A stretch of 61,458 nucleotides of DNA from Candidatus Omnitrophota bacterium (lineage in GTDB: Bacteria > Omnitrophota > JACPQZ01): contig JACPQZ010000013.1 of the NCBI GenBank assembly GCA_016190205.1, forward strand, positions 1 through 61,458, in the 5' to 3' direction. Numbering within the stretch: the first letter of the stretch is position 1; each line of letters opens with the position of its first letter. Positions 1-8,593 of this stretch are shown here, piece after piece. The translations under genes were made by a program, and so were the position numbers. The notes beneath the pieces are model-generated. The model was not told the origin of the DNA. It searched no databases and was given only the letters and a program-made list of their open reading frames with translations.

Positions 1-221
1 CCGAATTTCTGGGCCAGACCCAGTGTCGTTCCAAATGTCCCCTTGTGGTCATCCACCCCCTGCCCCAAGAGAACAACCTCTTCGTGTCGTTCGAGGGCTT
101 CGTGCATGCTCTCGAACAGAGCTTCACGATAGGTCATAATCCTTTCGTGGGCCTGCGGAGCGGGATCCGAAGAAAGGAACTGCGCATGATCCAGCGGCTC
201 GAGAACGTCTCTAGATGACAT
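1..221 (-). CDS. ThDP-dependent dehydrogenase E1 beta subunit (partial)
   Basis: Start of a gene that runs off the left edge; 73 codons are visible. The reading frame begins MSSRDVLEPLDHAQFL and continues through MTYREALFESMHEAL and VVLLGQGVDDHKGTFG, which matches the N-terminal region of transketolase-like E1 beta subunits of 2-oxoacid or acetoin dehydrogenases. Its ATG at 221 lies inside the end of the E1 alpha gene, an overlap of 11 nt, so the two are translationally coupled and should form an alpha2beta2 decarboxylating enzyme. The beta subunit normally shapes half of the active-site channel. The C-terminal part, and any E2 partner, lie outside the window. Confidence 0.8.
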   Translation of the reverse strand, partial: MSSRDVLEPLDHAQFLSSDPAPQAHERIMTYREALFESMHEALERHEEVVLLGQGVDDHKGTFGTTLGLAQKF

Positions 222-1152
222 CTGAAAGCACGTGCTCCTCTTGAGGGGCTTCGCTCGCATCGGCGAAGGCAACCGCAGCATCTATTTCACGATTGATCTC
301 GTGACGAAACCGTTCGACCAACGCCTGATCCTGCACCAGCGGGTCCTTAGCCTTCCAACACTCGAGCTCCTTACGAGAACGGTAGCCGGCTTCATAATCC
401 TCCCCGGGTCCCACATGTTCCCGAAAGCGAAAGGTCTGGATTTCGACAAAACGGGGTTTCCGATCCTGGCGGACTAATTGAACGAGGCGGGAAAATTCTC
501 CATAAACTTGCATAAAATCATACCCTTCCGGAATCCGAGTGGCGGAAAGACCGTACGACCGCGCATGTTCGCTTATCTGAAAGGCCTGGCGGGCCTTGAG
601 CCTGGAATGTACGGCCAGACCGTTATTCTCACAGATAAATATGACAGGCAGCTGATGCAGGGCGGCAAAGTTAAGGGATTCGTGATAGACACCTTGCTCC
701 GTGGCCCCATCTCCGAAAACCGCCACGATCACCTGATCTTTCATGAGCCGATTCGCGGCCAGGGCCGCGCCCACAGCATGTGGAATAGTGCTGGCCACAA
801 GCGCTGAAGAACCCATCATCCCAACCTGGGGATCGGCGAGATGCATGGAACCGCCCTTCCCGCCGCTGCATCCCGTCACCCGTCCGAAAAGCTCGGCAAA
901 CATCTCACGCAGACCCCCTCCCTTGGCAAGGTAAAAGGCGTGGCCGCGGTAATTACCGAATAAAAGATCCGTTTTGCGAAGCGACTGACACGTCCCTACC
1001 GCCACAGACTCTTGACCGATCGACAGGTGTACAGGGCTCTGAATCTTGTCACTCGGATAAATATCAGCGATACGCTCCTCAACCAAACGGATTCGGAGGG
1101 CCTTATAAAACAACTCCTCATAAAGCGGTGCCGCCTCCATCGTACTAGCCAA
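211..1152 (-). CDS. ThDP-dependent dehydrogenase E1 alpha subunit
   Basis: 313 residues from a TTG start. The thiamine diphosphate motif is visible as GDG at residues 147-149 closing with NN at 176-177, the spacing usual for this family. GNYRGHAFYLAKGG and GGKGGSMH are typical of the pyruvate/acetoin/branched-chain dehydrogenase E1 alpha group. It would decarboxylate a 2-oxoacid or acetoin with the overlapping beta subunit. The start is uncertain: TTG at 1152 overlaps the upstream regulator by 8 nt, and an ATG at 1140 is four codons in. A GGAGG lies close to the TTG, but spacing is poor for both. Its place behind an EPS-type regulator suggests a specialised role near polysaccharide synthesis, not central metabolism; that is inference. 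Confidence 0.85.
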   Translation of the reverse strand: MASTMEAAPLYEELFYKALRIRLVEERIADIYPSDKIQSPVHLSIGQESVAVGTCQSLRKTDLLFGNYRGHAFYLAKGGGLREMFAELFGRVTGCSGGKGGSMHLADPQVGMMGSSALVASTIPHAVGAALAANRLMKDQVIVAVFGDGATEQGVYHESLNFAALHQLPVIFICENNGLAVHSRLKARQAFQISEHARSYGLSATRIPEGYDFMQVYGEFSRLVQLVRQDRKPRFVEIQTFRFREHVGPGEDYEAGYRSRKELECWKAKDPLVQDQALVERFRHEINREIDAAVAFADASEAPQEEHVLSDVI

Positions 1153-1837
1153 GTCCTCCCTCGTCTTTTGGAGACACTGAAACCAACTTCATGGGCGCTG
1201 GTGGAAGGGCAATGATCTTTTCCTCAGGGACTCCCAACTCCACCAGCCTCTGGATGACGTCCGCTTGAGGGCGCGGCGTTGTAACAATAACACGATCGCA
1301 TTCAACAATAACCGCATAACCGATACTCCGTACGATGTGCCCAAAGAAACGTGTTCGATCAGAACATCCATCCACGACCCCTACCAGCTCAAGACCCATC
1401 TCCTGCAGGGTCAGGAACGCGATCTCGGCCAGCTCCCCGGTCCCGTACAAAAGGATCCTCCGCTGTCCATGACGGGCGAGCTCACCGACGTGCTGCCGGA
1501 GAAAAACCCGGACGTCCTTATAAAATGAAAGCGAGCACTCGATGTACTCGCATGTCAGCCTGGCCTTTTCAATAATCCCCTTCGGCGTTATCAAGTACCG
1601 AATACGGGTCTTTTTGACGCTGATGATCTTGATGTAACCCTTGACGACCAGCCTTTTAATCAAGAGATTCGTGAAACCTAGAGCGACGCCAATCCGCCGT
1701 GATAAGTCCCGCTGAGTTAAATGCGGACTGGATGCCACGGCATCCAAGAGGCGCATATCGTAATAGTGGGCAGGAATAGGTGCAGGAATAGGTGCCGAGC
1801 TATTAGCGGGCGTTTTGTGCTCTTCTGTGTCGGTCAA
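1145..1837 (-). CDS. EPS-type MarR winged-helix regulator fused to a Rossmann-like domain
   Basis: 230 residues from TTG. Residues about 25-95 form a winged helix (LLDAVASSPHLTQRDLSRRIG, then a recognition-helix region and wing) resembling the MarR-type regulators found with exopolysaccharide clusters (TIGR04176-like). Residues about 120-215 resemble a nucleotide- or sugar-nucleotide-binding Rossmann fold, with GTGELAE at 132-138 and VVDG following, as in PglD-like N-terminal domains. Most regulators of this class are only about 100 residues, so the C-terminal domain is an added sensor candidate. The first about 23 residues include a duplicated PIPA stretch and may not be translated; an internal ATG is at residue 28. 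Two palindromes between its promoter and start suggest autoregulation. Confidence 0.75.
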   Translation of the reverse strand: MTDTEEHKTPANSSAPIPAPIPAHYYDMRLLDAVASSPHLTQRDLSRRIGVALGFTNLLIKRLVVKGYIKIISVKKTRIRYLITPKGIIEKARLTCEYIECSLSFYKDVRVFLRQHVGELARHGQRRILLYGTGELAEIAFLTLQEMGLELVGVVDGCSDRTRFFGHIVRSIGYAVIVECDRVIVTTPRPQADVIQRLVELGVPEEKIIALPPAPMKLVSVSPKDEGGLG

Positions 1838-1887
1838 TGATGCTGTCTCAAATTGTGGGAGGAACTATGGGATTTACCTAGATAAGG

Positions 1888-1930
1888 TGAACGTTCAGCT
1901 TGTGAACAGCCTAGCGTTCATTGAGTGAAC
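1888..1930 (-). promoter_or_regulatory. Twin operator palindromes upstream of the EPS regulator
   Basis: Two inverted repeats of the form GTTCA-N5-TGAAC lie at 1893-1907 and 1916-1930, with centres 23 bp apart, about two helical turns. A further TGAAC at 1888-1892 abuts the first. They sit just downstream of a predicted promoter and upstream of the regulator start, a position suited to repression of the regulator-E1 alpha-E1 beta unit by the winged-helix protein. Binding is inferred. Confidence 0.6.
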
Positions 1931-1942
1931 ATCTTAAAAAGC

Positions 1943-1971
1943 AAAATACAAGATTTTTTCGCATGTGTCAA
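1943..1971 (-). promoter_or_regulatory. Sigma70-type promoter for the EPS regulator operon
   Basis: On the minus strand TTGACA (1971-1966) is followed after 17 bp by TATTTT (1948-1943). Predicted transcription starts near 1936, just before the two palindromes. The surrounding 1838-2089 gap is AT-rich and holds no gene. Confidence 0.5.
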
Positions 1972-2089
1972 TTATAAATATTACACGTTGATTTTTCTTT
2001 GTGCTAAGCAAGTATTATTAACTATGCTAATATAATACGACTATACGACAATAACCATGACTGTTATGTTTAAAATCATGGATAAATAA

Positions 2090-2785
2090 TTAAAACATGC
2101 GGCTCCTCGACACGACCCACAGGGCCCACAGACCGTCAACCCAGGTAATCTTTTTTCCCTCCTTTTTCGTGCGCGGCTCATAACTCACCGGCACCTCATA
2201 TATTTTAATCCCCCTGCGGAGGACCCCTGTAGTCAACTCGGGATCGATACCGAACCTCTTTTCCCTCAAATTCAAGTCCTTGGCCAGACAAAGGTTGAGC
2301 ATTTTGTAACACGTTTCAACATCGGTCAGATGCGTGCCGTAAATGATATTGACCCATCCCGTGACTATCACATTCGCCAGGCGGTTGAAGAGGGATAACC
2401 GCCTGCCCATCTTCATAAACCTGGAACCGTAGACAACCGCGTAACCGCCCTCCTCCGCCGCCTTGAGTAACTTCAAGATATCCCGCGGGTCATATTCCAG
2501 GTCTGCATCCTGTATCACCACACGTTGACCTGTAGCCTTTTTCAGCGCCGTCCGAATCGCCGCACCCTTGCCCTCATTCCTTATGTGAAACAACTTGATG
2601 CAGTCTGTATCTTGGAGACGGTCCCTCACAATACCGGCGGTGCCGTCGGAAGAGCCGTCGTCTACGATAATAATTTCTTTGTCGATGGGAAGGCGGAGGA
2701 GTTGTTCTAAAAGCGCCGTAAGGGTGTGTTTTTCATTATAAGCGGGCACGAGGATGGACAGTTTTCCAAATCCCTTTCCCGTCAC
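2090..2785 (-). CDS. Family 2 glycosyltransferase (polyprenol-phosphate sugar synthase type)
   Basis: 231 residues, GTG start overlapping the upstream stop by 4 nt (GTGA). GT-A fold signatures are visible: LSILVPAYNE at the N-terminus, DDGSSDG at 42-48 for the nucleotide, and a DAD metal motif at 93-95 in QDADLEYDP. Length and motifs match dolichol/undecaprenol-phosphate mannosyl- or glucosyltransferases that charge a lipid carrier with one sugar. No C-terminal membrane segments are evident. It is the last gene of the ugd-rml operon, so it probably uses a product of that operon or GDP-mannose; the donor cannot be told from sequence. Confidence 0.85.
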   Translation of the reverse strand: MTGKGFGKLSILVPAYNEKHTLTALLEQLLRLPIDKEIIIVDDGSSDGTAGIVRDRLQDTDCIKLFHIRNEGKGAAIRTALKKATGQRVVIQDADLEYDPRDILKLLKAAEEGGYAVVYGSRFMKMGRRLSLFNRLANVIVTGWVNIIYGTHLTDVETCYKMLNLCLAKDLNLREKRFGIDPELTTGVLRRGIKIYEVPVSYEPRTKKEGKKITWVDGLWALWVVSRSRMF

Positions 2786-3903
2786 ACAAGTCCTCTTGAT
2801 AAAAGTTCCCGTTGGGCCCGATGCGAGTAGTCTCTGGCTTTTTCTTCACGCGCCCAGTCCAGAAGTTCCCGGATGCCGTCCTCAAAGGACACCAGGGGCT
2901 CGAATCCGAGCGCCTTGCGTATGCGCGAGATATCGGCAGTACAATGGCGGATATCGCCCTGCCGATAACGCTCGGTGATCCGGGGCTTGACTCCGCTGTG
3001 CGTCTCCCTGATCAGTTTTAACGCAATGTCACGTATGGCGCGCCCCCGGCCGCTTCCCAGGTTAAAGACCCCGCGCACCGCTTCGCCAGACTCGATTAAG
3101 GCCACACATGCCCGAGCGACATCATGGACAGAGATAAAATCCCGGGTCTGCAGCCCGTCTTCATAAATGATGGGCGGGCGCCGGTTCTTAGTCCGGCTTA
3201 AAAACAGGGAGAGCACTCCCGTATAAGGATTGGAAAGAGACTGGCGCGGGCCGTAAACGTTAAAAAAGCGCATGGCCGCAGAGGGGATTCCGTACGTCCT
3301 GCCCACAGAAATCACCATCTCCTCTTGGACACGCTTGGTGATGGCATAGATGGAATCGCCCCGCAGGGGATGGTTTTCTTGAGTAGGCCGCGCCACTAGC
3401 GGCCTGGTGCAATCCGTACAGAGCGGCTCCCACTTACGAGATTTGAGCTGCTCCCCTGTCCGTTCAGCGCGCAACCGGGGCCCGCAGGAGGGGCACTCGT
3501 AAGCCCCTTCCCCGTAAATGCTCATGGAAGAGGCAACCACCAGTTTTCGGATACGGGCCCTGTGACGGTTGGCTACAAGATCCAAAAGATTGGCCGTGCC
3601 TCCGATGTTGACGTCTGTGTAGGAACGGATTTCGTATTGGGATTGTCCCACGCCCACACGGGCGGCCAGGTGAACCACTGCATGGACGCGGGACAAGGCC
3701 CGGCCCAGTCGCTCGGGGTCACGCACGTCGCCTTGCACAAATTCACACTCCCGGGTGAGATAGCGGGGTCTCCTTCGGGCCGGATGAACCTGGGGATCCA
3801 GGTTATCAAACGCCCTCACGTCATACCCCTTTTGCAGCAATTGCTCGCACAGGAAAGATCCGATGAAACCGCCCCCGCCGGTTACAAGAACCTTCCCTTT
3901 CAC
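2782..3903 (-). CDS. NAD-dependent sugar epimerase/dehydratase with zinc-ribbon insert
   Basis: 373 residues, GTG start in a GTGA overlap with the aminotransferase gene. An extended SDR: GGGGFIG at about residues 9-15 binds NAD, SSMS at 125-128 and YAITK (Tyr186, Lys190) are catalytic. Between them lies an insert with CPSC (137-140) and CTDC (162-165), which looks like a structural zinc ribbon. Enzymes with this insert include some dTDP-rhamnose 4-epimerase-like proteins, so in this dTDP-rhamnose operon it may make dTDP-6-deoxy-L-talose; that substrate is inference. A UDP-sugar 4-epimerase role is the alternative. Confidence 0.8.
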   Translation of the reverse strand: MKGKVLVTGGGGFIGSFLCEQLLQKGYDVRAFDNLDPQVHPARRRPRYLTRECEFVQGDVRDPERLGRALSRVHAVVHLAARVGVGQSQYEIRSYTDVNIGGTANLLDLVANRHRARIRKLVVASSMSIYGEGAYECPSCGPRLRAERTGEQLKSRKWEPLCTDCTRPLVARPTQENHPLRGDSIYAITKRVQEEMVISVGRTYGIPSAAMRFFNVYGPRQSLSNPYTGVLSLFLSRTKNRRPPIIYEDGLQTRDFISVHDVARACVALIESGEAVRGVFNLGSGRGRAIRDIALKLIRETHSGVKPRITERYRQGDIRHCTADISRIRKALGFEPLVSFEDGIRELLDWAREEKARDYSHRAQRELLSRGLV

Positions 3904-5030
3904 CGAGGCACCTCGGTACCGGCGAGCGCGCGCCTTAAGGCTGCGACAACCGCCTGCACATCCTGCGGACTCATTTCCGGGTAGATGGGGAGGGAAAGGG
4001 CCGTGCGGGCCAGCTGTTCAGACACAGGGAATCGGCCCTTCCGATATCCCAGGTAACACAGGCTCTTCACGAGATGCAGCGGGCGTGGATAATGAATCAA
4101 TGCCCCCACCTTTAGCTCGACAAGACGGCGCAAGACCCGATCCCGCGAACCGCACCGGATCACATACTGATGGTATACGTGGACATCACCGCGCCGCTCG
4201 GCCGGACGGACAATGGGCAGCCCTTGCAACAGGCGGTCATAGAGGGCGGCCAGAGACCGCCTTTTTTGGTTCCACCGTTCCAGGAAGGGAAGCTTCACAC
4301 GCAAGTAGGCCGCCTGCAGTTCATCGAGCCGTGCCGTAAAACCGACCTCCTCGTGCTCATTTTTTTGAAGCGCTCCGTGATTGATCAAGCGGCGCACCTT
4401 CTTCTCGTCGCCCGGCGAGCGCCCCGCCACGAGACCCGCATCTCCGAAGGCACCCAAGTTCTTGGTAGGATAAAAGCTGAAACAGGACATCCGGCCGAAG
4501 GTCCCCACACGGCGCCCGGCCGCGCGCGCACCATGCGCCTGCGCGGCGTCTTCCACAACGTCCAAATGAAAACGGGCCGCGATTTCCTGAACCCGTTTCA
4601 TCTCTGCAGGATGTCCGTAAAGATGCACGGGGATGACCGCTCTGGTCTTGGCTGTGACTGCCTTTTCCAGCGCGCGCACATCGATGCAATAGGTCTTGGG
4701 ATCAATGTCTACCAAAACAGGCCGGGCACCCGTATGGATAACGGCCTCCGCAGTTGCGACAAACGTCATGGCCGGGAGGATCACCTCGTCTCCTCTTCCG
4801 ACCCCGCAGACGGTGAGCGCCATGCGCAGGGCATCCGTCCCCGACGAGACTCCTACAGCCCAGCGGACCCCCAAATAGCGGGCGAACTCGCCTTCAAAGG
4901 CATGCCCCTCTTCGCCATCAATGAACCGGCCGGCCTTAAACACCCGGCGGGATGCCCCCTCAAGCCCCCCGCGCATGGCGCGGGCCTCACGGGCCAAGTC
5001 ACAGGGTGGAACCGGCCTAGTCACCCGCAT
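3900..5030 (-). CDS. DegT/DnrJ/EryC1 sugar aminotransferase
   Basis: 376 residues when started at the ATG at 5030, which overlaps the end of the UDP-xylose synthase gene by 10 nt; a longer frame upstream is less likely because it would overlap by 70 nt. A PLP fold type I aminotransferase: [11 protein letters not shown] near the N-terminus contacts the cofactor phosphate, EDAAQAHGA carries the usual Asp-Ala-Ala-Gln, and the Schiff-base lysine is Lys190 in [12 protein letters not shown]. It converts a nucleotide 4-keto or 3-keto sugar to an amino sugar using glutamate. In this operon the substrate could be derived from the RmlB 4-keto intermediate; no ketoreductase specific to it is seen. Confidence 0.88.
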   Translation of the reverse strand: MRVTRPVPPCDLAREARAMRGGLEGASRRVFKAGRFIDGEEGHAFEGEFARYLGVRWAVGVSSGTDALRMALTVCGVGRGDEVILPAMTFVATAEAVIHTGARPVLVDIDPKTYCIDVRALEKAVTAKTRAVIPVHLYGHPAEMKRVQEIAARFHLDVVEDAAQAHGARAAGRRVGTFGRMSCFSFYPTKNLGAFGDAGLVAGRSPGDEKKVRRLINHGALQKNEHEEVGFTARLDELQAAYLRVKLPFLERWNQKRRSLAALYDRLLQGLPIVRPAERRGDVHVYHQYVIRCGSRDRVLRRLVELKVGALIHYPRPLHLVKSLCYLGYRKGRFPVSEQLARTALSLPIYPEMSPQDVQAVVAALRRALAGTEVPR

Positions 5031-5968
5031 GTGCGAAACCAGTCTATGGTCATTCTCAAGCCATCTTCCAGAGAAACCCGCGGCCCCCACGTCAAGAGCC
5101 GCCGGGCAAGGCGGATATCAGGACGTCTGACCTTTGGGTCATCCTCCGGCAGGGGGCGCCGCACGATCTTCGAACGGCTCCCGACCAACGAAACGACCTT
5201 CTCCGCCAGTTGCAAGATGCTGACCTCGTTCTGATTTCCGAGGTTCACGGGCCCCAAATGCCGGCCTGTGAGCATTTTCCAAATCCCCTCGATCAAATCG
5301 GAAATGTAACAGAAGCTGCGCGTCTGACTCCCATGACCAAACACCGTGATCGGCCGGTTTTTCAGTGCCTGCGAAATAAAGGTGGGGATGGCGCGGCCGT
5401 CGTCGGGACGCATCCGGGGCCCGTACGTGTTAAAAATACGCACGATGCGTGTCTGAAGGCCATGGGATTTACGGTACGCCCCGGTGAGGGCCTCGGCAAA
5501 TCGCTTAGACTCATCATATACGCCCCGGGGGCCGATCGGGTTGACATTGCCCCAGTAAGTCTCCGGCTGGGGATGCACCAGCGGATCGCCGTAGACCTCC
5601 GACGTGGAGGCCAATAAAAAGACGGCCCTCTTTTCTTTGGAGAGCCCCAGGGCGTTGTGAGTTCCCAAGGATCCCACTTTAAGGGTCTGTATGGGCGCCT
5701 TCAAGTAGTCTGGGGGGCTCGCGGGGGAAGCCAGGTGGAGCACGTAGTTCACCTTCCCCGGCACGTAAATGGGTTTCGTCACATCGTGGCGGATGAATTC
5801 GAATTCCCGGTGACGGGCCAGGTCCTCAAGATTATTCTTGGAGCCGGTGATGAGGTTGTCCACGCACAGAACACGGACGCCCTCCTCCATGAGCCGCTCG
5901 CACATGTGGAAACCGATGAAACCGGCCCCGCCGGTCACCACCGCAATTTTTCTCTTTTTTTTCTGCAT
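5021..5968 (-). CDS. UDP-glucuronate decarboxylase (UDP-xylose synthase)
   Basis: About 315 residues from ATG at 5968, five bases after the rmlD stop; an upstream extension would run into rmlD. Extended SDR with GGAGFIG near the N-terminus, [11 protein letters not shown] (a hallmark of UXS enzymes), TSEVYGD and YDESK (Tyr151, Lys155), then [10 protein letters not shown]. It oxidises and decarboxylates UDP-glucuronate to UDP-xylose with bound NAD. Its substrate is the product of Ugd at the head of the same operon, which supports the assignment. The product would feed a xylose-containing surface glycan. Confidence 0.9.
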   Translation of the reverse strand: MQKKKRKIAVVTGGAGFIGFHMCERLMEEGVRVLCVDNLITGSKNNLEDLARHREFEFIRHDVTKPIYVPGKVNYVLHLASPASPPDYLKAPIQTLKVGSLGTHNALGLSKEKRAVFLLASTSEVYGDPLVHPQPETYWGNVNPIGPRGVYDESKRFAEALTGAYRKSHGLQTRIVRIFNTYGPRMRPDDGRAIPTFISQALKNRPITVFGHGSQTRSFCYISDLIEGIWKMLTGRHLGPVNLGNQNEVSILQLAEKVVSLVGSRSKIVRRPLPEDDPKVRRPDIRLARRLLTWGPRVSLEDGLRMTIDWFRTCG

Positions 5969-5973
5969 CTTCT

Positions 5974-6858
5974 TCAGCGGTACACTGCGCTTAAGGATGC
6001 CCGTACGGCCTCCTGCCACGGCCGGAGCGCTCTCCCCGTCCACTCCTTAAAACGAGAATTGTCCAAGGCGGTCATGGCAGGACGGAGCGCATCGCGACGG
6101 AGATCGCGCCGGCTGATTCTTTGGATCCCGGCCCCGTTTTCAAGATGTGCCGCGCGCAGGATCTCACACGCAAAATCATACCAGCTCGCCGCACCCGCAT
6201 TGGTCACGTGCACAGTCCCCGTCCTTCCCAAAAGGACGAGCTCCTCGATGGCCTCCGCCAGATCACCCGCGTGGGTCGGCGAAGAAATCTTGTCCGCCAC
6301 ATAGGAGAGCGGCCGTTTTTCGCCCGCCTCTTTGAGCACCTGCCGCATAAAAACGCTCCCCCCCGCCCCGAAGAGCCAGGTGGAGCGTACGATCACGTGG
6401 CGTTCAGCTACCCGTCGGACCACACCCTCCGCCTGGACCTTGGTCCGGCCGTACACGTTGACCGGACCCGTGGGATCGTCCTCCCGGTAGGGCCTCGAGC
6501 CTTTTCCGTCAAAGACGTAATCCGTGCTGATAAAAACGAGCAAGGCACCCAGCGTGTCCGCGGCCTGGGCCACGTGGCGGGTGCCTTCCACATTCACCCT
6601 CTGGGCCAGATCGGGCTCGCGTTCGCAGTAATCCACATCCGCCAGGGCGGCCGCGTGCAGGATCACGTCGGGTTGAAAAACCCTGGCCACTTCTTCCACC
6701 CGGCGGCCGTCCGCGATGTCGCAGGTCTCAAAACCGGCCAGACCCTTGAGTCCCCCGGCCGGCCGGCGGGCCAAGCCATGAAGGGTGTGGCGTTTCGACA
6801 AGGCCTCCACGCACGAGGACCCCACGAGCCCCGTGACTCCCGTGATGAGCCATCTCAC
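5974..6858 (-). CDS. rmlD: dTDP-4-dehydrorhamnose reductase
   Basis: About 294 residues from GTG at 6858 in a GTGA overlap with rml[16 protein letters not shown] is the NADPH-binding start, STDYVFDG contains the catalytic Thr and Tyr region, and YGRTKVQAE supplies Tyr and Lys. It performs the last step of dTDP-L-rhamnose synthesis. The gene order rmlC-rmlA-rmlB-rmlD is complete in this operon. A longer frame starting at 6918 would overlap rmlB by over 60 nt and adds a non-conserved stretch. Confidence 0.92.
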   Translation of the reverse strand: MRWLITGVTGLVGSSCVEALSKRHTLHGLARRPAGGLKGLAGFETCDIADGRRVEEVARVFQPDVILHAAALADVDYCEREPDLAQRVNVEGTRHVAQAADTLGALLVFISTDYVFDGKGSRPYREDDPTGPVNVYGRTKVQAEGVVRRVAERHVIVRSTWLFGAGGSVFMRQVLKEAGEKRPLSYVADKISSPTHAGDLAEAIEELVLLGRTGTVHVTNAGAASWYDFACEILRAAHLENGAGIQRISRRDLRRDALRPAMTALDNSRFKEWTGRALRPWQEAVRASLSAVYR

Positions 6859-7832
6859 GGCACAGCCACGCGTCCGCGCTTCAAGTTCCGCCACCAGCCC
6901 TCGTGGGACCGGTACCACGCCACCGTTTCCTTAAGTCCCTGCTCAAAGGGTATCGAAGGAGCCCACCCCAACCGCCTCACCTTCTCATCCCGCATCGCAT
7001 AGCGCCGGTCGTGCCCCGGCCGGTCGCTCACATGCCGGATCAGGGATTCGTCCCGGCCCATCCATCTCAATATGGAACGCGCCACCTCGATATTCTCCCA
7101 CTCATTTCCGCCCGCCACGTTGTAGATCTGGCCGGGAGCGCCCTTTTCCAGGATGCACAAGAGGGCGCGGGCGTTGTCCTCCACGTTGAGCCAGTCGCGC
7201 CGGTAGCGGCCGTCTCCGTAAACAGGCAGGGGTTCTCCATCGATCGCCTGCGTGATGAAAAGCGGGATCATCTTTTCGGGATATTGAAGGGGGCCGTAGT
7301 TGTTGGTGGAACGCGCAATGTGGACGGGAAACCGGTGGGTCTTAAAGTACGAGAGGGCCAAGAGATCGCCGGAGGCCTTGGTCGCAGAATAGGGATTGGT
7401 GGGGGCCAGCGGGTCTTCCTCGGAGGCGGCGGACTCGGCGATGGAGCCGTAGACCTCGTCCGTGCTGACATTCAAAAAGCGCGGGACCTTTTGCCGCCGC
7501 GCCTCTTCGAACAGGGAGTACGCCCCCAAGACATTGGTGCGCACGAATCCCGAGGCATCCTGAATGGAACGGTCTACATGGGATTCGGCGGCGAAATGAA
7601 CCACCGCCTCACACCCTGCCATGGCCTCGCGGACGGCGGCGGGGTCCGCTACGTCACCCCTCACCCACTGGTGCCTCCCGCTCCGGTCTAACTCCTCGAG
7701 AGTCTCCTCATTCCCCGCGTACGTCAGTTTGTCCAGATTGACGACATCCACACCGGGACGCTCCCGAAGGATCAACCGGACAAAATGGCCTCCAATGAAC
7801 CCTGCCCCTCCGGTGACGAGCCACCTCGGCAT
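6855..7832 (-). CDS. rmlB: dTDP-glucose 4,6-dehydratase
   Basis: 325 residues; ATG shares its A with the rmlA stop codon (TGATG). GGAGFIGGHF binds NAD, STDEVYGS holds the catalytic Asp-Glu pair, and YSATKA gives Tyr and Lys; STNNYGPLQYPEK and YGDGRYRRDW are characteristic of the family. It converts dTDP-glucose to the 4-keto-6-deoxy intermediate, a branch point that RmlC/RmlD use for rhamnose and that the DegT enzyme could also draw on. Confidence 0.95.
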   Translation of the reverse strand: MPRWLVTGGAGFIGGHFVRLILRERPGVDVVNLDKLTYAGNEETLEELDRSGRHQWVRGDVADPAAVREAMAGCEAVVHFAAESHVDRSIQDASGFVRTNVLGAYSLFEEARRQKVPRFLNVSTDEVYGSIAESAASEEDPLAPTNPYSATKASGDLLALSYFKTHRFPVHIARSTNNYGPLQYPEKMIPLFITQAIDGEPLPVYGDGRYRRDWLNVEDNARALLCILEKGAPGQIYNVAGGNEWENIEVARSILRWMGRDESLIRHVSDRPGHDRRYAMRDEKVRRLGWAPSIPFEQGLKETVAWYRSHEGWWRNLKRGRVAVP

Positions 7833-8593
7833 CAGGGCTCCACACGAGCGGGCTGCCCGTGTACACGCTCTGCGATGAGCGTGTTGGCACGCAGAAGGGA
7901 ATCAAAAGTCCCCGCGTCTGACCAGAATCCCTTCAATATATCAAACGTGAGGCACCCCATCCGCAGATACGCCGTGTTCACATCCGTGATTTCGAGCTCC
8001 CCGCGGCCGGAGGGTTTGAGATCACGGACGATGTCGAAAACCTCTCCGTCGTACATGTAGATGCCGGTGACCGCAAAGCGCGATGCCGGGACCCTGGGCT
8101 TTTCCTGAATTTCCACAATCCGATCGCCCTCAAATGTCACGACCCCAAAGCGCCCCGGATCATCCACCTCCTTAAGCAAAATCTTGGCCCCCCGCGGCTG
8201 ACGGCGGAAGTCCTCCACATAGGGGGCGATGGTATCCTCGACGATGTTATCGCCCAGAATAACAACCAGTTTCTCACCCCGGGCAAAATTTTCAGCAATG
8301 GAGAGGGCCGCCGCAATACCTCCTTCCCCCTCTTGGTACGCGTATGTGATGTGTTCCAGCCCAAAATCACGCCCGTTCCCCATCAACCGCAGGAAATCGC
8401 CGGAGGAAGTTCCCCCCGTCACAATCAGGATGTCCCGTATCCCCGCCTTGACCAGCGTCTCGATGGGATAAAAAATCATGGGTCTATTGTAAATGGGCAG
8501 AAGGTGCTTGTTCGTCACGCGCGTCAAAGGCGCCAGACGCTTGCCTAAACCGCCTGCAAGAATAACCCCGCGAACCGCATGCCGATCAGCCAT
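7832..8593 (-). CDS. rmlA: Glucose-1-phosphate thymidylyltransferase
   Basis: 253 residues from ATG at 8593, overlapping the end of the cupin gene by 8 nt. The signature GGLGKRLAPLTRVTNKHLLP sits at the N-terminus, with ILGDNI and VVEIQEKP later. It joins dTTP and glucose-1-phosphate to give dTDP-glucose, the first step of the rhamnose pathway. The shape (about 250 residues, short C-terminus) resembles the short RmlA form. An upstream in-frame extension to 8686 would lie inside the cupin gene and is not conserved-looking. Confidence 0.93.
   Translation of the reverse strand: MADRHAVRGVILAGGLGKRLAPLTRVTNKHLLPIYNRPMIFYPIETLVKAGIRDILIVTGGTSSGDFLRLMGNGRDFGLEHITYAYQEGEGGIAAALSIAENFARGEKLVVILGDNIVEDTIAPYVEDFRRQPRGAKILLKEVDDPGRFGVVTFEGDRIVEIQEKPRVPASRFAVTGIYMYDGEVFDIVRDLKPSGRGELEITDVNTAYLRMGCLTFDILKGFWSDAGTFDSLLRANTLIAERVHGQPARVEP

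Noticed and set aside
6903-7691. A 262-codon plus-strand open frame opposite rmlB
   Set aside because: Antisense to a near-textbook RmlB; no recognisable protein.
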